Origin: an uncultured Acidobacteriota bacterium
Lineage (GTDB): Bacteria; Acidobacteriota; Blastocatellia; Pyrinomonadales; Pyrinomonadaceae
Length of the DNA stretch: 64,000 bases
NCBI GenBank assembly: GCA_937859595.1
Contig: CALMAH010000014.1
Location: forward strand, 186,001 to 250,000
Reading direction: 5' to 3'
Position numbers and translations under genes: made by a program. Below the pieces are notes generated by a model. That model saw nothing but the letters and a program-made list of their open reading frames with translations. It was not told the DNA's origin and did not search any database. Below, piece by piece: positions 1 to 8,020 of the stretch (position 1 is its first letter; each line of letters starts with the position of its first letter).

Positions 1-94
1 CGTGAAGGAAGGCCAGATCGCTGTTTTCTCGGAATGCAAGTGCAGCCGTGACGCACGAATCCATTCCGCCGGAAACGAGAACGACAGAAGTCAT
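1..94 (-). CDS. queC: 7-cyano-7-deazaguanine synthase QueC, N-terminal fragment cut by window edge
   Basis: The last 94 bases read on the minus strand encode about 31 residues beginning MTSVVLVSGGMDS. The SGGMDS element is the ATP-pyrophosphatase P-loop that starts QueC proteins, which convert 7-carboxy-7-deazaguanine to preQ0 in queuosine biosynthesis. The ATG overlaps the stop of the upstream beta-lactamase gene in an ATGA junction, so the two are probably translationally coupled. queE lies just upstream on the same strand, which supports the call. Only the N-terminus is visible; the remainder lies outside the window. Confidence 0.8.
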   Translation of the reverse strand, partial: MTSVVLVSGGMDSCVTAALAFRENSDLAFLH

Positions 95-981
95 CGAGCA
101 AGTCCTTCCTGGAGTATCTGCGAGAGCCGCCAAATCATCGCGTTGCCCATGTCGTCCATAATGTATTGCACGACGGGCATGTCGTCCACGGTGATCGCCA
201 TTGCGATGCGGCCGCGGCGGGTATAGACGATGCCGACGTCTGAGCGAAGGCGGTCGAGCGAGCCGGATTTGGAGGCGACCGGAACCGTATCGAGTGAATT
301 GCGGCCGATGCCGTCCTTGTATTGCTGGCGGCGGAGAATGGCGATCATCTCGGCCGAAGCTTCTTTTGAAACGACCTCGCCCCTTTCGAGCATCTCAAGG
401 AGGCGGACCATATCTTTCGGCGAGGAGCGGCCGATGCCGAACAGTTTGTTCAGCGGCTCGTCCCATGCCTTGGCATCGCCGCCGCCGCCGATCTTGCGAA
501 GCGAGAGAGTATCATTCAGGCCAAGCTTTGCCATAAAATCGTTGACCGAATTGCTGGAGATATGGTCAAGGACAAGGTTTGTGGCCGTATTGTCCGAGAG
601 CACTATCATGAGAACGGTCGCTGTTTTTAGGTCGATCTTTGAACCGGGCGAGAACTCTCTAAGTATGCCCGAACCTCCGGCTGTCTTTCCTGCCTCGATA
701 GTGAATTCGTCCGTCCAGGCGATCTTGCCCTCGGCGACCTGACGAAACACCTCGACCATGATCGGCAGCTTTATGGTGGAAGCTGTTCGAACCTGTTCAT
801 CGGCTCGGAGGCCGTATTCGGCGCCTGTATCAAGATTTTTTGCGTAGATCCAGACCTTGCCTTTGAAGTCGGCGATCTCGGCCATTATCTTTTCATTGAG
901 CGCCGCTGATCGATCGGGCGCCTGTGCCGAGATCCCCAATCCGCAAAACAACAAAAAAGCAAAAGTAAGTGCGATCCTCAT
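91..981 (-). CDS. Class A serine beta-lactamase, exported
   Basis: This 296-residue protein has a signal peptide (hydrophobic residues about 4-18, then AQA) and the full class A motif set. In ATG-start numbering these are STIK (S68, K71) for the nucleophile and general base, SDN at 129-131, ExxLN in the omega loop (E175, N178) and KSG at 238-240. It is predicted to hydrolyse beta-lactams in the periplasm. A GTG 24 bases upstream extends the frame, but the ATG at 981 has GGAG about 13 bases upstream and puts the signal peptide at the N-terminus. The gene lies between queE and queC and shares an ATGA overlap with queC. Family membership is clear; the substrate spectrum cannot be read from the sequence. 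Confidence 0.88.
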   Translation of the reverse strand: MRIALTFAFLLFCGLGISAQAPDRSAALNEKIMAEIADFKGKVWIYAKNLDTGAEYGLRADEQVRTASTIKLPIMVEVFRQVAEGKIAWTDEFTIEAGKTAGGSGILREFSPGSKIDLKTATVLMIVLSDNTATNLVLDHISSNSVNDFMAKLGLNDTLSLRKIGGGGDAKAWDEPLNKLFGIGRSSPKDMVRLLEMLERGEVVSKEASAEMIAILRRQQYKDGIGRNSLDTVPVASKSGSLDRLRSDVGIVYTRRGRIAMAITVDDMPVVQYIMDDMGNAMIWRLSQILQEGLAR

Positions 982-1044
982 AAAGTTTGTATTCTCCAAT
1001 TTCACGGTCGTTTCAGTATCTATACCAGATCCTAGTCGCAGAAT

Positions 1045-1079
1045 TGATTAATAATTACTAATTGAATAATTAATAATCA
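1045..1079. promoter_or_regulatory. AT-rich inverted repeat in the queE-bla gap
   Basis: Two 13-base arms, 1045-1057 and 1067-1079, are inverted copies with one mismatch and a 9-base spacer, in an otherwise GC-rich neighbourhood. The repeat is about 64 bases upstream of the chosen bla start and immediately downstream of queE. It lacks the GC-rich stem and T tract of an intrinsic terminator, so an operator or promoter-associated palindrome for bla is more likely. Function is inferred only from structure and position. Confidence 0.35.
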
Positions 1080-1091
1080 GTATGCAGGGGG

Positions 1092-1745
1092 TCAAACTCC
1101 CCTGACATCTACTCCCCAAATATATTTATGAAGCTGGAGATTTAGCCGGAGGGGAAGGCCGCTTGCGGCTATGGTCTCTGCGATCTCTGAAAGGTTTTCG
1201 ACGCCGTGGACTGGGGAGATCAATATTTCTCTAGCACGGTTGTTGAGATCGTATTTCTTGGTGATCTCTTTTGCGAACTCCCAATCAGCGAGATCGGCCA
1301 CGACGAACTTGACCTCGTCTTTTTCGGGGTTGAGACGTTCGAGGTTTGGCCAGTGGTTACGTTCAGCCTCGCCTGAGGCAGGACATTTTACGTCCAAAAT
1401 GATCTTTGCCCGCGGGTCCACTTGCTCGGTCGAAACGTAACCGCCGGTCTCGATAAGCACTTCATAACCGCGGTCGCAGAGCTCGGTGATAAATGGAAAT
1501 ACTTTCTTTTGCACCAGCGGTTCCCCGCCGGTCACCTCGACCAGCGGACAGCCGAATTCTTCGAGCTTTGCGAAGATATCCTCGAATGAGACCTTTTCGC
1601 CGCCGTGGAATGTATATTCGCTGTCGCACCAGACGCACCGCATCGGGCAGCCTGTTAGGCGGACGAACGAACACGGACGGCCTGCGTGGGACGATTCGCC
1701 CTGTATGGATAAGAATATCTCTGTGATACGAAGCGTGTTGCCCAC
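1092..1745 (-). CDS. queE: 7-carboxy-7-deazaguanine synthase QueE (radical SAM)
   Basis: This 217-residue radical SAM enzyme converts 6-carboxy-tetrahydropterin to 7-carboxy-7-deazaguanine in the queuosine/preQ0 pathway. The N-terminus (LRITEIFLSIQGE) is typical of QueE. The cluster motif is CPMRCVWC (CxxxCxxC) near residues 33-40, followed by the TGGEPL SAM-binding strand, DVKCP, and LQLHKYIWG near the C-terminus. The start codon is GTG with no obvious Shine-Dalgarno sequence. Downstream on the same strand are a beta-lactamase and queC. Length and motifs match the family. Confidence 0.92.
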   Translation of the reverse strand: MGNTLRITEIFLSIQGESSHAGRPCSFVRLTGCPMRCVWCDSEYTFHGGEKVSFEDIFAKLEEFGCPLVEVTGGEPLVQKKVFPFITELCDRGYEVLIETGGYVSTEQVDPRAKIILDVKCPASGEAERNHWPNLERLNPEKDEVKFVVADLADWEFAKEITKKYDLNNRAREILISPVHGVENLSEIAETIAASGLPLRLNLQLHKYIWGVDVRGV

Positions 1746-1910
1746 AAAGAGGATTTAGCCACGAATTGCACGAATTACACAAATAGTGCGGTTCGGTTAA
1801 TTCGGATCTCAAAAGACAGAGCCTCATACTTAACTGCAAAGGCGGGAGATTTTTGCAGTCTCGGGCAGTTCGCGGCTGAAAAATCCCTCGATCTGGGCTA
1901 GACTAGCACT

Positions 1911-3221
1911 ATGCGAGAAAGCTTAAAGCGATTTATTGACCAGATGGAGGAAAACTCGGTTGCCGTGATACCAGCGGCACGCGAGAAGACGCGGAGTTAC
2001 GATACCGAGTACAAGTTCAGGCAGGATTCGGATTTCTGGTATCTGACCGGATTTCCTGAGCCTGATGCGATCGCGATTATTTCGCCGAAGAACAAAAAGT
2101 CTCCTTATACGCTTTACGTGAGGCCGCGCGATCCGCTGATGGAGACATGGTATGGAAGGCGGCAGGGAGTAGAGGGCGCGGTTAAGAACTTTGGCGCCGA
2201 CAAGGCGTTTTCTATCGGAAAATTTGAGGCCGATCTGCCGAAACTGCTCGACGGCCACGATAGGCTTTACTACAGATTTTCCGTCGATCGCGAGATAGAC
2301 AAGATGATCCTCTCATATCTCTCGGGCCAGCGCGTTCGCCGATTAAAGACGGCCTATCCGCCGCATACGATCATCGACCCGACGCCGATTATCGGCGAGA
2401 TGCGGCTGCATAAGACGCCTGAGGAAGTTGAGCTGATGCAGACCTCGGCAAACATCGCTGCAGAGGCCCACATTTTGGCGATGAAGAAGGTGAAGCCGGG
2501 AATGAACGAGGGCCAGGTAGAGGCGCTGATGGAAGCATATATGCGCGACAAGGGGGCAAGCGGGGTTGCGTATAATTCGATAGTCGGCGGCGGAGAAAAT
2601 GCGACCATTTTGCATTACGTAGAGAACAACGCGGAGCTAAAAGACGGCGATCTGCTCCTGATAGACGCGGGAGCGGAGTATCAGGGGTATGCCAGCGACA
2701 TAACCCGAACATTCCCAGTAAATGGCAAGTTCACGCAGGCTCAGCGTGAGGTTTATGATGTGGTGCTCGATGTTCAGGAAAAGTGCATCGACTACACAAA
2801 AACCGGGAATACGGTGAAGGGCAGGCAAGAGTATTCGATAGAGCTGCTTACGGAGGGTATGGTCAAGCTTGGGCTGCTGAAGGGCAAGACGAAAGACCTG
2901 ATAAAGAAAAAGGCGTATATGAAATATTATATGCACGGCGTAGGGCATTTTCTCGGGCTGGACGTACATGATGCGGGCCGATATTTTACGGACCAGGAAG
3001 CGAAGAATTCAAAGCCTTTTGCACCGGGGATGGTGCTGACGGTAGAACCGGGAATATACGTCCCGGCAGACGACAAGACGGCACCGGCAAAGTACAGGGG
3101 CATCGGGATACGGATAGAGGATGATGTTCTTGTGACTGAGGACGGCAATCGGAACCTGACCGCAAAAGTTACAAAAGACCCGGATGAGATCGAAGCGATA
3201 ATGGCAAAGGGCCGGAAGTAG
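1911..3221 (+). CDS. pepP: Xaa-Pro aminopeptidase (M24B metallopeptidase)
   Basis: This 436-residue cytoplasmic enzyme should remove N-terminal residues preceding proline. The N-terminal third is an aminopeptidase-P N-domain, including the EYKFRQDSDFWYLTGFPEP region. The C-terminal pita-bread domain carries the dinuclear metal ligands: Asp in LLIDAGAEY, Asp in SDITRTF, His in HGVGHFLGLDVHD, Glu in LTVEPGIYV and Glu in GIRIEDDVLV. Length matches E. coli PepP. The preceding 165 bases (1746-1910) hold no gene; they include an AT-rich segment (about 1757-1785) resembling short dispersed intergenic repeats. Confidence 0.93.
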   Translation: MRESLKRFIDQMEENSVAVIPAAREKTRSYDTEYKFRQDSDFWYLTGFPEPDAIAIISPKNKKSPYTLYVRPRDPLMETWYGRRQGVEGAVKNFGADKAFSIGKFEADLPKLLDGHDRLYYRFSVDREIDKMILSYLSGQRVRRLKTAYPPHTIIDPTPIIGEMRLHKTPEEVELMQTSANIAAEAHILAMKKVKPGMNEGQVEALMEAYMRDKGASGVAYNSIVGGGENATILHYVENNAELKDGDLLLIDAGAEYQGYASDITRTFPVNGKFTQAQREVYDVVLDVQEKCIDYTKTGNTVKGRQEYSIELLTEGMVKLGLLKGKTKDLIKKKAYMKYYMHGVGHFLGLDVHDAGRYFTDQEAKNSKPFAPGMVLTVEPGIYVPADDKTAPAKYRGIGIRIEDDVLVTEDGNRNLTAKVTKDPDEIEAIMAKGRK

Positions 3222-3250
3222 AAAAAATGATCGAAAGGTAAAGTATTACG

Positions 3251-3565
3251 ATGAAACGAATACTGATCGCATTTAGCATTTCGCTTGTGTGCGTAGTTCT
3301 CTACTATTTCTTCGTTTATTTTATCAGCTCTTTTTTGCTCGGCACTTCGCCCCTGTCGCCACACCCGACGCTGTACGCACCGATCTCGCTTCCGGCGACG
3401 GTTTTCCAGGCGATCGCTCCGGACTCGATACAAGATCTTCTGGCCTCAAATCCTATCGGCGGGATAGTTGAACGGCTAATGTATATTCTCGGGAACGTGT
3501 TGCTATTTGCAGTGCCGGTCTATATTTTGTCGCTGCTTTTGTTTCGTAGAAGAGATGGAAAATGA
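3251..3565 (+). CDS. Small membrane protein of unknown function
   Basis: This 104-residue protein has two predicted membrane segments, about residues 4-30 and 80-98, joined by a Pro-rich segment that is probably extracytoplasmic. It ends in a basic RRRDGK tail suggestive of a cytoplasmic C-terminus. An AAAGG element lies about 13 bases before the ATG. Its last codons overlap the start of the DoxX-like gene by four bases (ATGA), so the two are probably co-translated. No family is recognised. Confidence 0.65.
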   Translation: MKRILIAFSISLVCVVLYYFFVYFISSFLLGTSPLSPHPTLYAPISLPATVFQAIAPDSIQDLLASNPIGGIVERLMYILGNVLLFAVPVYILSLLLFRRRDGK

Positions 3566-3972
3566 ACCCTGAGATCTTGCAAAATTTGCCGGCGCTTTTC
3601 GCGGCCCTCTTTGTTGCGATCCTTTTCATTCAGTCGGGACTAGATAAGGTGTTTGACTGGAAAGGGAACGTCGCGTGGCTGACGGGGCATTTTTCGAAGA
3701 CGTTTCTTGCACCATTCACCAAGATCATGGTCGCAAAGATAACGGTGCTCGAACTTCTGACCGGCATCACAGCCGCAGCGGGGATCCTTTATTTTTTTGC
3801 TGTCGGTTCGATGATAGTCGTCTTCTACGCATCGATACTCGGCGCCGCCACTGTAACCGGCCTTTTCTTTGGCCAGCGTGTCGCAAAAGACTATGCCGGG
3901 GCCGCCATATTGGTCCCCTATTTTCTGCTCACGCTCGCAATGATGTATCTCACGAATCCCTTCGGAAGATAG
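3562..3972 (+). CDS. DoxX-like membrane protein
   Basis: This 136-residue protein has four predicted transmembrane helices. The pattern LFIQSGLDKVFDW in helix 1 resembles DoxX/DoxD-type proteins, which are small inner-membrane proteins sometimes linked to quinone or sulfur redox. The start overlaps the stop of the preceding small membrane protein. The 236 bases after it (3973-4208) contain no gene that I can support. The assignment rests on topology and the helix 1 pattern, so the specific role is unknown. Confidence 0.65.
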   Translation: MNPEILQNLPALFAALFVAILFIQSGLDKVFDWKGNVAWLTGHFSKTFLAPFTKIMVAKITVLELLTGITAAAGILYFFAVGSMIVVFYASILGAATVTGLFFGQRVAKDYAGAAILVPYFLLTLAMMYLTNPFGR

Positions 3973-4208
3973 GCGGCCGGAACCAAAAAATCAAGCCTCA
4001 GACAGATACAGGGCATTTTTCGCTGCTCATGTGGAAGATCGACAGTCCACCTGATCAAAATCAGTTAAAACTTACCTGGAACGCCCAGCGAAATAGCACT
4101 TTACTATCTGGACAAATGGGTATATGATGTCCAACGCTCGGACATTTTATACGGAAAGATTGCTTCCACGTTGTGAGTTTTCAGGCCCCCAAGCCCTGAG
4201 GAGTTTTT

Positions 4209-6422
4209 ATGATCTCGCGAAGCCCCTTGCCCACCTTGCCGGCAGTTTTCTGCCTGGTTGCCCTCTTTTTCATCTGTTCAAATTCGGCGTTCGGACACGA
4301 CCTGCACGCGGGTTCAGGCCCGACAAGCAGGGAGGTCGAAGCGCATCGGCAACTCGACTTCGGCTTTCCCGGATTCAAGAAGCTGAATCAGGATCTACAG
4401 CGGGCATTCTATTCGTTTGATAATCGCCGCAATTTGGCGTTTGCGGGGGAAGCTAATAGAAAGCTCTTCGTGCCGGATGGACACATAAACGGCTCATGGT
4501 CGCCCTCGTTTTCGCTGCCGCTGGTGCCGATCCATGTAATGCTGCTTGTCGATGGGCGAGTGCTGATGTGGGATTCGGTGGGAGACGCTCCGGCGGAGGA
4601 CTACGAAGACCATGATTTTACAAGGGCTGCTATCTGGGACCCGGCAACGAACCTGGTCTTCAATGTGGACAACACGGCTACGGGGTACAACATTTTCTGC
4701 GCGGGCTTTGCACATCTGCCGGACGGAACGCCGTTTCTCGCGGGTGGTAATCTGGACAGCGGCCTAAACGGGATAAATCGAACCCACCTTTTCAATCCAC
4801 TGACCAATGAATGGGCGCTGGGGCCGACGATGACGCAAAGCCGCTGGTATCCGTCGGTGACGCCTTTGGCAAACGGCGAGATGCTGATCACATCAGGTTC
4901 GAGCGCTCAGAACCGGCACGAGGTATATACAACCTCCGGGACGATACGCGCTCTGAGCGGATTTACACTTTCGATGCCGCTCTATCCCTGGCTCCATGCC
5001 TCGTCGGACGGCAGGGCTCTGCTGTTCGGGCCGAACACGAGCATGCGTTTTATCAACACTGCCGGGACGGGATCACAATCCAATGCAGGGACTCGAGACA
5101 ACATACCAAGAACGTATGGTTCTTTCGCCATGTACGACATCGGGCGTGTAGTAGCGAGCGGCGGAGCAGGCTCTGTCAGACAATCCGTGATCGTCGATTT
5201 TCGGATACCGAACCAGAATCCCGTCTCAACGGAGACGGGGCTGATGAACTTTGGACGGCGACAGCACAATCTGACCGTGCTTCCGGACGGGACAGTCCTG
5301 GCCACGGGCGGAAACTCGAGCGGGGCAAATCTCATAGACGTGAACAATAACGTCTATGATGCCGAGTTGTGGGACCCAGCGACGGGACAATGGACCGTGC
5401 TTTCCTCGGCGGAAAAGATAAGGCAGTATCACTCGACATCGATACTCCTTCCCGACGGCCGGGTCCTGACGGGCGGCGGCGGTATTTGCGGTACGTGTCA
5501 TAACGTCGGATATCTGGAAAAGAACATGGAGATCTTTACGCCGCCGTACCTCTACGACCGAAACGGGTCCGGAAACCTTGCACCGCGGCCCTCCATATCG
5601 TTTGCTCCGGGTGCAGTAGCATACAACGACGCATTTGTGATCGACACTCCGCAACCTGCGAACATCGAGCAGGTGGTGATGATGCGTGTGTCGTCTGTTA
5701 CACACTCGGTCGATTTTGAGCAGAGGCGGGTGCCGCTGACATTCTGGGTAGATAAGAATGGCCTGAACGCAAGGGCCCCGGCAAACTCGAATATCGCGCC
5801 TCCCGGCTACTATATGCTTTTTGTCCTTGACGGTGATGGAGTGCCTTCGGAAGCCAGAATGATGCGGGTCGAATTTGGCGACGAAACCGAAGCTCCGATG
5901 ATAGTTGCCTCCTCGGGCGGGGGCGGTTCGGCGACTCTTACATGGGTGCCAGTGAACGGGGCGACGGGATATACGGTGAAGTACGGGACCACTTCAGGAG
6001 AACACACTTCGAGTGTCGCGACCGGTAATGTCACCACACTGACGTTGAACAATTTGCAACATTGGAGACATTTCTTTGTGGTTGCGCCGATATGGCCGAC
6101 CGGCGACGGCGAGGACTCTGCCGAGGTTGAGGTCCAGACGAATTTCGTGCCGACATCAGCGGGAGTCTATATCACGGGACGGGCGCGAACAGTGGACGGC
6201 AGAGGGCTGGCGAACGTCCGGATAAGCCTAAGGGACAGCGAGGGTGAAGAGGTGCGGGCAGCGACTACAAATTCGTTCGGATTTTACAGGTTTGAAGGGG
6301 TTTCTGCGGGCCGGGATTATATCGCTACAGCCAGCGCCAAGCGGCATCGTTTTTCTCAGTCATCGATACTTATCAGGGCCGACGACAATATCATCGACGT
6401 GGACTTCATAAGTCTGCCATAG
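4209..6422 (+). CDS. Secreted galactose/glyoxal-oxidase-like copper radical oxidase with FN3 and carboxypeptidase-regulatory domains
   Basis: This 737-residue protein has a signal peptide (about 1-30) and a kelch-type seven-bladed propeller containing all expected copper-radical-oxidase positions. These are C164 (NIFCAG) for the thioether crosslink, Y214 (SRWYPS) for the radical tyrosine, the Y407-H408 pair (RQYHS) and H499 (SVTHSVD) in the C-terminal Ig-like DUF1929 domain. An FN3-like domain (about 560-645) and a carboxypeptidase-regulatory-like domain (about 650-737) follow. The family oxidises primary alcohols or aldehydes and produces hydrogen peroxide; the substrate here is unknown. GAGGAG lies 5 bases before the ATG. 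Confidence 0.85.
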   Translation: MISRSPLPTLPAVFCLVALFFICSNSAFGHDLHAGSGPTSREVEAHRQLDFGFPGFKKLNQDLQRAFYSFDNRRNLAFAGEANRKLFVPDGHINGSWSPSFSLPLVPIHVMLLVDGRVLMWDSVGDAPAEDYEDHDFTRAAIWDPATNLVFNVDNTATGYNIFCAGFAHLPDGTPFLAGGNLDSGLNGINRTHLFNPLTNEWALGPTMTQSRWYPSVTPLANGEMLITSGSSAQNRHEVYTTSGTIRALSGFTLSMPLYPWLHASSDGRALLFGPNTSMRFINTAGTGSQSNAGTRDNIPRTYGSFAMYDIGRVVASGGAGSVRQSVIVDFRIPNQNPVSTETGLMNFGRRQHNLTVLPDGTVLATGGNSSGANLIDVNNNVYDAELWDPATGQWTVLSSAEKIRQYHSTSILLPDGRVLTGGGGICGTCHNVGYLEKNMEIFTPPYLYDRNGSGNLAPRPSISFAPGAVAYNDAFVIDTPQPANIEQVVMMRVSSVTHSVDFEQRRVPLTFWVDKNGLNARAPANSNIAPPGYYMLFVLDGDGVPSEARMMRVEFGDETEAPMIVASSGGGGSATLTWVPVNGATGYTVKYGTTSGEHTSSVATGNVTTLTLNNLQHWRHFFVVAPIWPTGDGEDSAEVEVQTNFVPTSAGVYITGRARTVDGRGLANVRISLRDSEGEEVRAATTNSFGFYRFEGVSAGRDYIATASAKRHRFSQSSILIRADDNIIDVDFISLP

Positions 6423-6456
6423 TTCAATGCGGCGGGTCATTGGTTCGAAGCGATAA

Positions 6457-6879
6457 CTAGATGCCCTTTCGCGGCACTATCTCGAGCGTTGCAACATAAG
6501 CCATAGGATCGATCTGAGCATCTGCTTCTGGATATGGGTCCAGGCTTTTGAGGCGGATCGACGAATCACCAAACTCGGCCGTATCTGTTTCTGCAAGCGT
6601 GTCTAGAACGACCTCTTGTGTTTCGCCCCCGTTCACCGAAAGCTCAAGTCTGATACGTGCCATCCCGGCCCAGACACAGTCCACGCCTTTGGGACACCGG
6701 GAATCTTCGACGACCTCAACAAACCGAACGGTGAACTCTTTGCCGTCGAGAGAGAATTTAGTCTGTCCGCCGGGCTTTAGCGTAAGGTCGGTTCCGGAAT
6801 CCATTTCATTGGCCATAGCAACGGAAAAAAACGCGAACGCAATTACCAAGATCAATATTCTGCTTACCATGACCGACAC
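6457..6879 (-). CDS. Secreted protein of unknown function
   Basis: This 140-residue protein has a signal peptide (about residues 1-23, cleavage near AMA-NE) and a compact beta-rich remainder. The segment EDSRCPKGVDCVWAGMARI, with two cysteines six residues apart, recurs in small uncharacterised exported bacterial proteins. Met4 is an alternative start. It lies between the convergent copper-radical-oxidase-like gene and isocitrate dehydrogenase, about 70 bases downstream of the latter on the same strand. No function is assigned. Confidence 0.7.
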   Translation of the reverse strand: MSVMVSRILILVIAFAFFSVAMANEMDSGTDLTLKPGGQTKFSLDGKEFTVRFVEVVEDSRCPKGVDCVWAGMARIRLELSVNGGETQEVVLDTLAETDTAEFGDSSIRLKSLDPYPEADAQIDPMAYVATLEIVPRKGI

Positions 6880-6952
6880 TCCTTCACCGCCTTATGCGGT
6901 GCGGTGTTTTGATTTGTCGAGGCACAAAAAGGTTGTCGGCGGTTTCCTAACC

Positions 6953-7975
6953 TCAACCGGCGGCGACATCGGCCGAGCCAAGTTTTTCGACTATCGCATT
7001 GGCGAAATCTGCGGTGTTCGCGCTGCCGCCCAGGTCGCGTGTAAGGTGCGTGCCTTCGGCAAAGACAGCCAACATAGCCCGCTCTGCACGATCAGCCGTT
7101 TCAGTTTCTCCAATGTGCCGGAGCATAAGAATGCCGGAGAGAAGCAGAGCAGTCGGATTTGCGATACCCTGCCCCGCGATGTCCGGAGCCGAACCGTGGA
7201 CGGCCTCGAACACGGCTCCCTGCTCGCCGATATTGGCACCGGGAGCAAGACCGAGTCCGCCGATCAGGCCCGCACAAAGATCGGAAAGGATGTCGCCGTA
7301 GAGATTTTCCATGACAAGGATGTCAAACTGCTCCGGGCGCATCACGAGCTGCATGCAGCAATTGTCAATGATCTTGTCTTCCTTTTCGATCTCAGGATAG
7401 TCTTCGCCCACCTTTTCGAAACATTCAAGGAAAAGACCGTCAGAGAGCTTCATAATATTCGCTTTATGAACTGCGGTCACCTTTTCCCGGCCTGTATCGC
7501 GGGCGAAATCGAACGCGTATTTTACGATGCGACGCGATGCCTTCTCGGTGATGATCTTCAGGCTCTCGACGACGCCGGGAACCACTACGTGTTCCAACCC
7601 GGAATAAAGCCCTTCCGTATTTTCGCGAACGATGACCAGGTCGAGCTCGGGATATCGGCATGGCACATTTGGCAATGCCTTGACGGGGCGGACGTTTGCG
7701 TAAAGATCGAGCGCCTTCCGAAGCCCGACGTTTACGGACGTAAAGCCTTTGCCGACGGGTGTCATTATCGGGCCCTTTAACGCCACCTTGTTTCTACGAA
7801 TGGAATCGATAGCTTCGTCAGGCAAGGTCGTCCCGTATTTTTCCTGTGCCTGAGCACCAAGGATATGGGTCTCCCATTCGACGTCAAGGCCCGCAGCTTC
7901 AATAATACGAACTACCGCCGAAGTGATCTCTGGCCCGATACCGTCGCCAGGAATAAGTGTGATGATGTGTTTCAT
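6953..7975 (-). CDS. icd: NAD-dependent isocitrate dehydrogenase
   Basis: This 340-residue member of the isocitrate/isopropylmalate dehydrogenase family should convert isocitrate to 2-oxoglutarate in the TCA cycle. The substrate-binding segment TPVGKGFTSVNVGLRK indicates isocitrate rather than isopropylmalate. Further family motifs are VRENTEGLYSG, the metal-binding DILSDLCAGLIGG and the cofactor segment GSAPDIAG. The Asp-Ile pair in that segment is the usual NAD signature, in contrast to Lys-Tyr in NADP enzymes. The gene is divergent from the flavoenzyme gene at 8021, with only 45 bases between start codons. NAD use is inferred from the motif. Confidence 0.88.
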   Translation of the reverse strand: MKHIITLIPGDGIGPEITSAVVRIIEAAGLDVEWETHILGAQAQEKYGTTLPDEAIDSIRRNKVALKGPIMTPVGKGFTSVNVGLRKALDLYANVRPVKALPNVPCRYPELDLVIVRENTEGLYSGLEHVVVPGVVESLKIITEKASRRIVKYAFDFARDTGREKVTAVHKANIMKLSDGLFLECFEKVGEDYPEIEKEDKIIDNCCMQLVMRPEQFDILVMENLYGDILSDLCAGLIGGLGLAPGANIGEQGAVFEAVHGSAPDIAGQGIANPTALLLSGILMLRHIGETETADRAERAMLAVFAEGTHLTRDLGGSANTADFANAIVEKLGSADVAAG

Positions 7976-8001
7976 AGATTCAGTAGTATCGGCATCTATC
8001 T

Positions 8002-8007
8002 TATAAT
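8002..8007 (+). promoter_or_regulatory. Possible -10 element (TATAAT) in the icd/thiO divergent gap
   Basis: A perfect TATAAT sits 13 bases before the ATG at 8021, inside the 45-base gap between two divergent genes. If used, it gives an almost leaderless transcript for the flavoenzyme gene. No convincing -35 box was seen. Confidence 0.3.
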
Positions 8008-8020
8008 ATTTCCTGACTTT

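Noticed and set aside
230..742. 170-codon plus-strand frame opposite bla
   Set aside because: It lies wholly in the beta-lactamase gene, which has every catalytic motif.
1746..1910. Possible small RNA or repeat in the queE-pepP gap
   Set aside because: Only a short AT-rich stretch of generic appearance was seen; no promoter-terminator pair supports an RNA gene.
6548..7780. 410-codon plus-strand frame opposite icd and the secreted protein gene
   Set aside because: It runs across two well-supported minus-strand genes, and its protein shows no recognisable family pattern.
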